Below are positions 29,769 to 32,157 of a stretch of 32,157 bases of DNA, piece after piece; the first letter of the stretch is position 1, and every line of letters begins with the position of its first letter. The notes beneath the pieces were generated by a model. That model worked only from the letters and a program-made list of their open reading frames with translations. It was not told the origin of the DNA and searched no databases. Made by a program: the position numbers and the translations under genes. The DNA is from Tannerellaceae bacterium (GTDB taxonomy: Bacteria; Bacteroidota; Bacteroidia; Bacteroidales; Tannerellaceae): NCBI GenBank assembly GCA_031264865.1, contig JAISDJ010000113.1, positions 1-32,157 on the forward strand. The letters are read 5' to 3'.

Positions 29769-30310
29769 GGGCGTGTCAAAAGTGGCGTATCTTCTTTTTC
29801 TATTGCATATATCTCATGAGACATTTTTCATATTGAAGCATCCTTTTTGGTTCACTTTTGGTTGTGGGAGAAATGTTTGACTTTTAAAGAAAATAACATG
29901 CACATATAATGTTTTAATTTGTCTAAAAGAGCAACAAAAGCCTCTTTTGAGACGCTTCTGCATAGTTTTTTCAGATTAAAGGCCATAGTAAAATTACCAA
30001 AGTCCAGTTGAACTTTGGCAAAGAGTTTGTGTCGGAACCTTTTGTAGGCTATTGTATTGAACTTCATCTGCTCAAATACGATTTCCTTTTGTTCTGATAT
30101 ATAGCCTTTTAATAGAACAATCCTCACAATTGACTGCCTGATAACGACTTAGTTTCGATTCAAAACCATGTTTGTTGGTTAATGTTTTCTCTTCGGTCAA
30201 ATGCATCTGTTACCCCGTCGGACAAACCAGATAATCTTCGCGGGTATAGTAATAAGAGCTTTCCTGACGGGAGAGGTCGTTCTTAAAGATCGGGATAACC
30301 GCATCGAAAT
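29769..30310 (-). pseudogene. IS1182-type transposase C-terminal remnant with adjacent end-like sequence
   Basis: Minus-strand reading SSYYYTREDYLVCPTG*QMHLTEEKTLTNKHGFESKLSRYQAVNCEDCSIK, frameshift, then VFEQMKFNTIAYKRFRHKLFAKVQLDFGNFTMAFNLKKLCR (ORF 29852..30127). Internal stop and frameshift. gggcgtgtcaaaagt at 29769-29783 resembles an IS1182-type end. Confidence 0.7.
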
Positions 30311-30340
30311 AAGTTTTTCAAAAAGTTTTACCTTTGTAGT

Positions 30341-31383
30341 ATGAAACATTCCTTGTTCCAGTATTTTGATTCAGTACCCGATCCTCTTGTAGTTGGTCGT
30401 TGCGATCATCTGTTATCTGATATTTTAGTTATAGCCATTTGTACATATTTGACAGGCAGCAGTGATTATCAAGACATGCATCTCTTTGGTAAAGAACGAA
30501 GTAAAGAGTTATCCGATATCTTACTTACCCAATGGAGTTTCTTCGGTTGATACCTTTGAAATGGTGTTCAAATGTATTGACAGCAAGGCATTGGAAGAAT
30601 GTCTTCATATTTACGAAAAAACAATTTTATCCGGTCTTTTTCAAAAACAAGTTATTTTGGATGGTAAGAAACAATGTAAAGTCTCTCCAACTAGTCGAGG
30701 TAATAATGGATTGTATCTGCTGAATGTTTGGGTAAGTGAAAATAAGTTTTGTATAGCTCAGAAGAGAGTAGAAGATAAGTCCAATGAAATAACAGCTATT
30801 CCTGAACTCTTCGATTCAATAGATATGATTGATTTTGTGGTAACCATTGGTACACAAAAGAATATCGCTAAACAGATACGAGATAAGGATGCACATTATT
30901 TACTATCGGTAAAAGGCAATCAGCAAGATTTACTTGATGATGTAGAATGTGCTTTCAAAACACACACAAGATATGATTGCTATCAAGAATTGGATTACGG
31001 ACATGGCCGAATTGAAACTCGGAAATGCTCTATTTTAAAAGCAACGGATTATCTCTTAGCTGAAACCATTGCGGCATGGAAAGATGTTACTACGTTAGTC
31101 AAAGTAGAATCAATTCGCGAAATAAAAGATGTTAAGAGTAAAGGACCCGTTATATATCAGTGATGAAACTATCATGAGTGCTCGCTATTATAACGCCTTG
31201 GTAAGAGGACATTGGAGTATTGGCATTTAGATGTCATTCAAGGAAGATGCTTGCAGAGCCAGAAAGGAGAATGCTCCTGAGTATTTATTCATTCTTAGAA
31301 AGTTTGCTTTACAACTAGTATCTGCCAAGAAAGATAAGCTAAGCATGAAGAAGAGGTTATACAAGGCAGCATTGGATATCTAA
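30341..31383 (+). pseudogene. ISAs1-family (H-repeat-type) transposase, frameshifted
   Basis: MKHSLFQYFDSVPDPLVVGRCDHLLSDILVIAICTYLTGSSDYQDMHLFGKER, frameshift, VDTFEMVFKCIDSKALEECL...QVILDGKKQCK...AHYLLSVKGNQQDLLDDVE...DYGHGRIETRKCSIL, frameshift, ISDETIMSARYYNALVRGHWSI, frameshift, KEDACRARKENAPEYLFILRKFALQLV. Confidence 0.88.
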
Positions 31384-31429
31384 AAAGGATAATACAATTT
31401 TGATGCAGTTACCCTAATTTAGATCCTGT

Positions 31430-32023
31430 TTAAATTTTATTCAACAATAATCTTATAGATGCAATTTTGACCATTTCTTCCGCTGAATCGAATGTGAGCT
31501 CATAATTCCTGCAAAGCCTCCTGTAATTGTCAAACCAGGAAAAAGTCCTCTCGACAATCCAACGCTTATGGATAGGACGAAAGCCTTGCCTCTTGAAATT
31601 GCTAACCACCACTTGTATGGCGTAACCGAAAGCTTTCCTGAACGTATCTATGATTTCGCCCCGATACCCACCATCGGCCAATATGACTTTCACCGGAGAG
31701 CATAACTCCTTTAAGGTTCGCATCAGCAAATAAGCGGCTTTGCAATCGGCTATATTGGCAATTGTCACCATAACAGCTGTAAGAAAACCGTTTTTATCAA
31801 TTATCACATGCCCCTTGATCCCTTTGACCTTTTTATTGCCATCAATGCCGTTTAAAGAACAATTGTTACCCCAACGTACACTTTGGCTGTCCATTATGCC
31901 AACTGTAGGTTCTTTGTTCTGCCCATGTTTGAAACGGTTTTTTTCTCGTAATTCATTCAATAACAAGTCAAAATCCGATAATGCCGACCATTTGAGATAA
32001 TAATAACGTGAGTTCGATATAAG
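31430..32023 (-). pseudogene. IS5-family transposase, N-terminally truncated
   Basis: The open minus frame extends upstream of the track ORF as SNSRYYYLKWSALSDFDLLLNELREKNRFKHGQNKEPTVGIMDSQSVRWGNN...IKGHVIIDKNGFLTAVMVTIANIADCKAAYLLM...ILADGGYRGE...RPIHKRWIVERTFSWFDNYRRLCRNYE. Catalytic-core motifs are present, but the N-terminal DNA-binding part is missing. Confidence 0.85.
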
Positions 32024-32038
32024 AAAAAAGATAAAAAA

Positions 32039-32116
32039 TTAGCATAATAACTATGGATTGATTATCTTTATAGTGCTTATTTACAAATGATTAATCAATC
32101 CAAGTCGTTATGCTAA
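32039..32116. repeat. Long imperfect hairpin at IS982-type end
   Basis: Left arm 32039-32064 ttagcataataactatggattgatta against the reverse complement of 32092-32116 ttagcataacgacttggattgatta: 23 matches, 2 mismatches, 1 bulge; 27-nt loop. Confidence 0.8.
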
Positions 32117-32157
32117 GCACGAACGAAGTTATGGAAATATTCTATTTAATCGATGAA
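32110..32157 (+). CDS. IS982-family transposase, N-terminus only (cut by window edge)
   Basis: atgctaagcacgaacgaagttatggaaatattctatttaatcgatgaa = MLSTNEVMEIFYLIDE, like N-termini of IS982-type transposases. Confidence 0.5.
   Translation, partial: MLSTNEVMEIFYLIDE

Noticed and set aside
27685-32157. Integrative island using the tRNA as attachment site
   Set aside because: No integrase is present, and I could not find a second copy of the tRNA 3' end (ggttcaatcccgggtctcgct) in the window. Proximity alone is insufficient.
1-32157. CRISPR array or tandem repeat array
   Set aside because: No regularly spaced direct repeats were seen anywhere in the window.

Overview
This is a Bacteroidota chromosome segment (Bacteroidales-like: SusC/SusD pair, ECF-sigma/FecR control, TTG-N20-TAnnTTTG promoters). 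It has three parts. (1) 1-12.34 kb, all on the minus strand, is a polysaccharide utilization locus (PUL): ECF sigma factor, FecR anti-sigma factor, SusC, SusD, a divergent GH36/melibiase-like glycosidase, and two serine-type S1 sulfatases, the last one cut by the window edge. (2) 12.8-27.5 kb is mostly housekeeping: EamA transporter, nucleoside kinase, Na/Pi cotransporter, two S41 peptidases, nagA, coaD, parE, a GNAT-like protein, LptF/G, a START-like protein, then a tRNA with CAT anticodon and a strong terminator. (3) 27.8-32.2 kb is an AT-rich decay zone: a frameshifted acyltransferase-3 gene and remnants of IS1182-, ISAs1-, IS5- and IS982-type elements. The best leads are: a candidate small antisense RNA gene between fecR and susC, with a promoter and terminator visible in the sequence; a MITE-like, internally deleted IS982-type element ending 8 bp upstream of the PUL sigma-factor start codon; a palindromic repeat translated in frame inside the EamA transporter; a 53-bp inverted-repeat element between susD and the glycosidase whose arms match an IS1182-type end elsewhere in the window; and a hairpin overlapping the start codon of a transposase at the right edge. 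Family names come from reading motifs in the translations. No database search was run.
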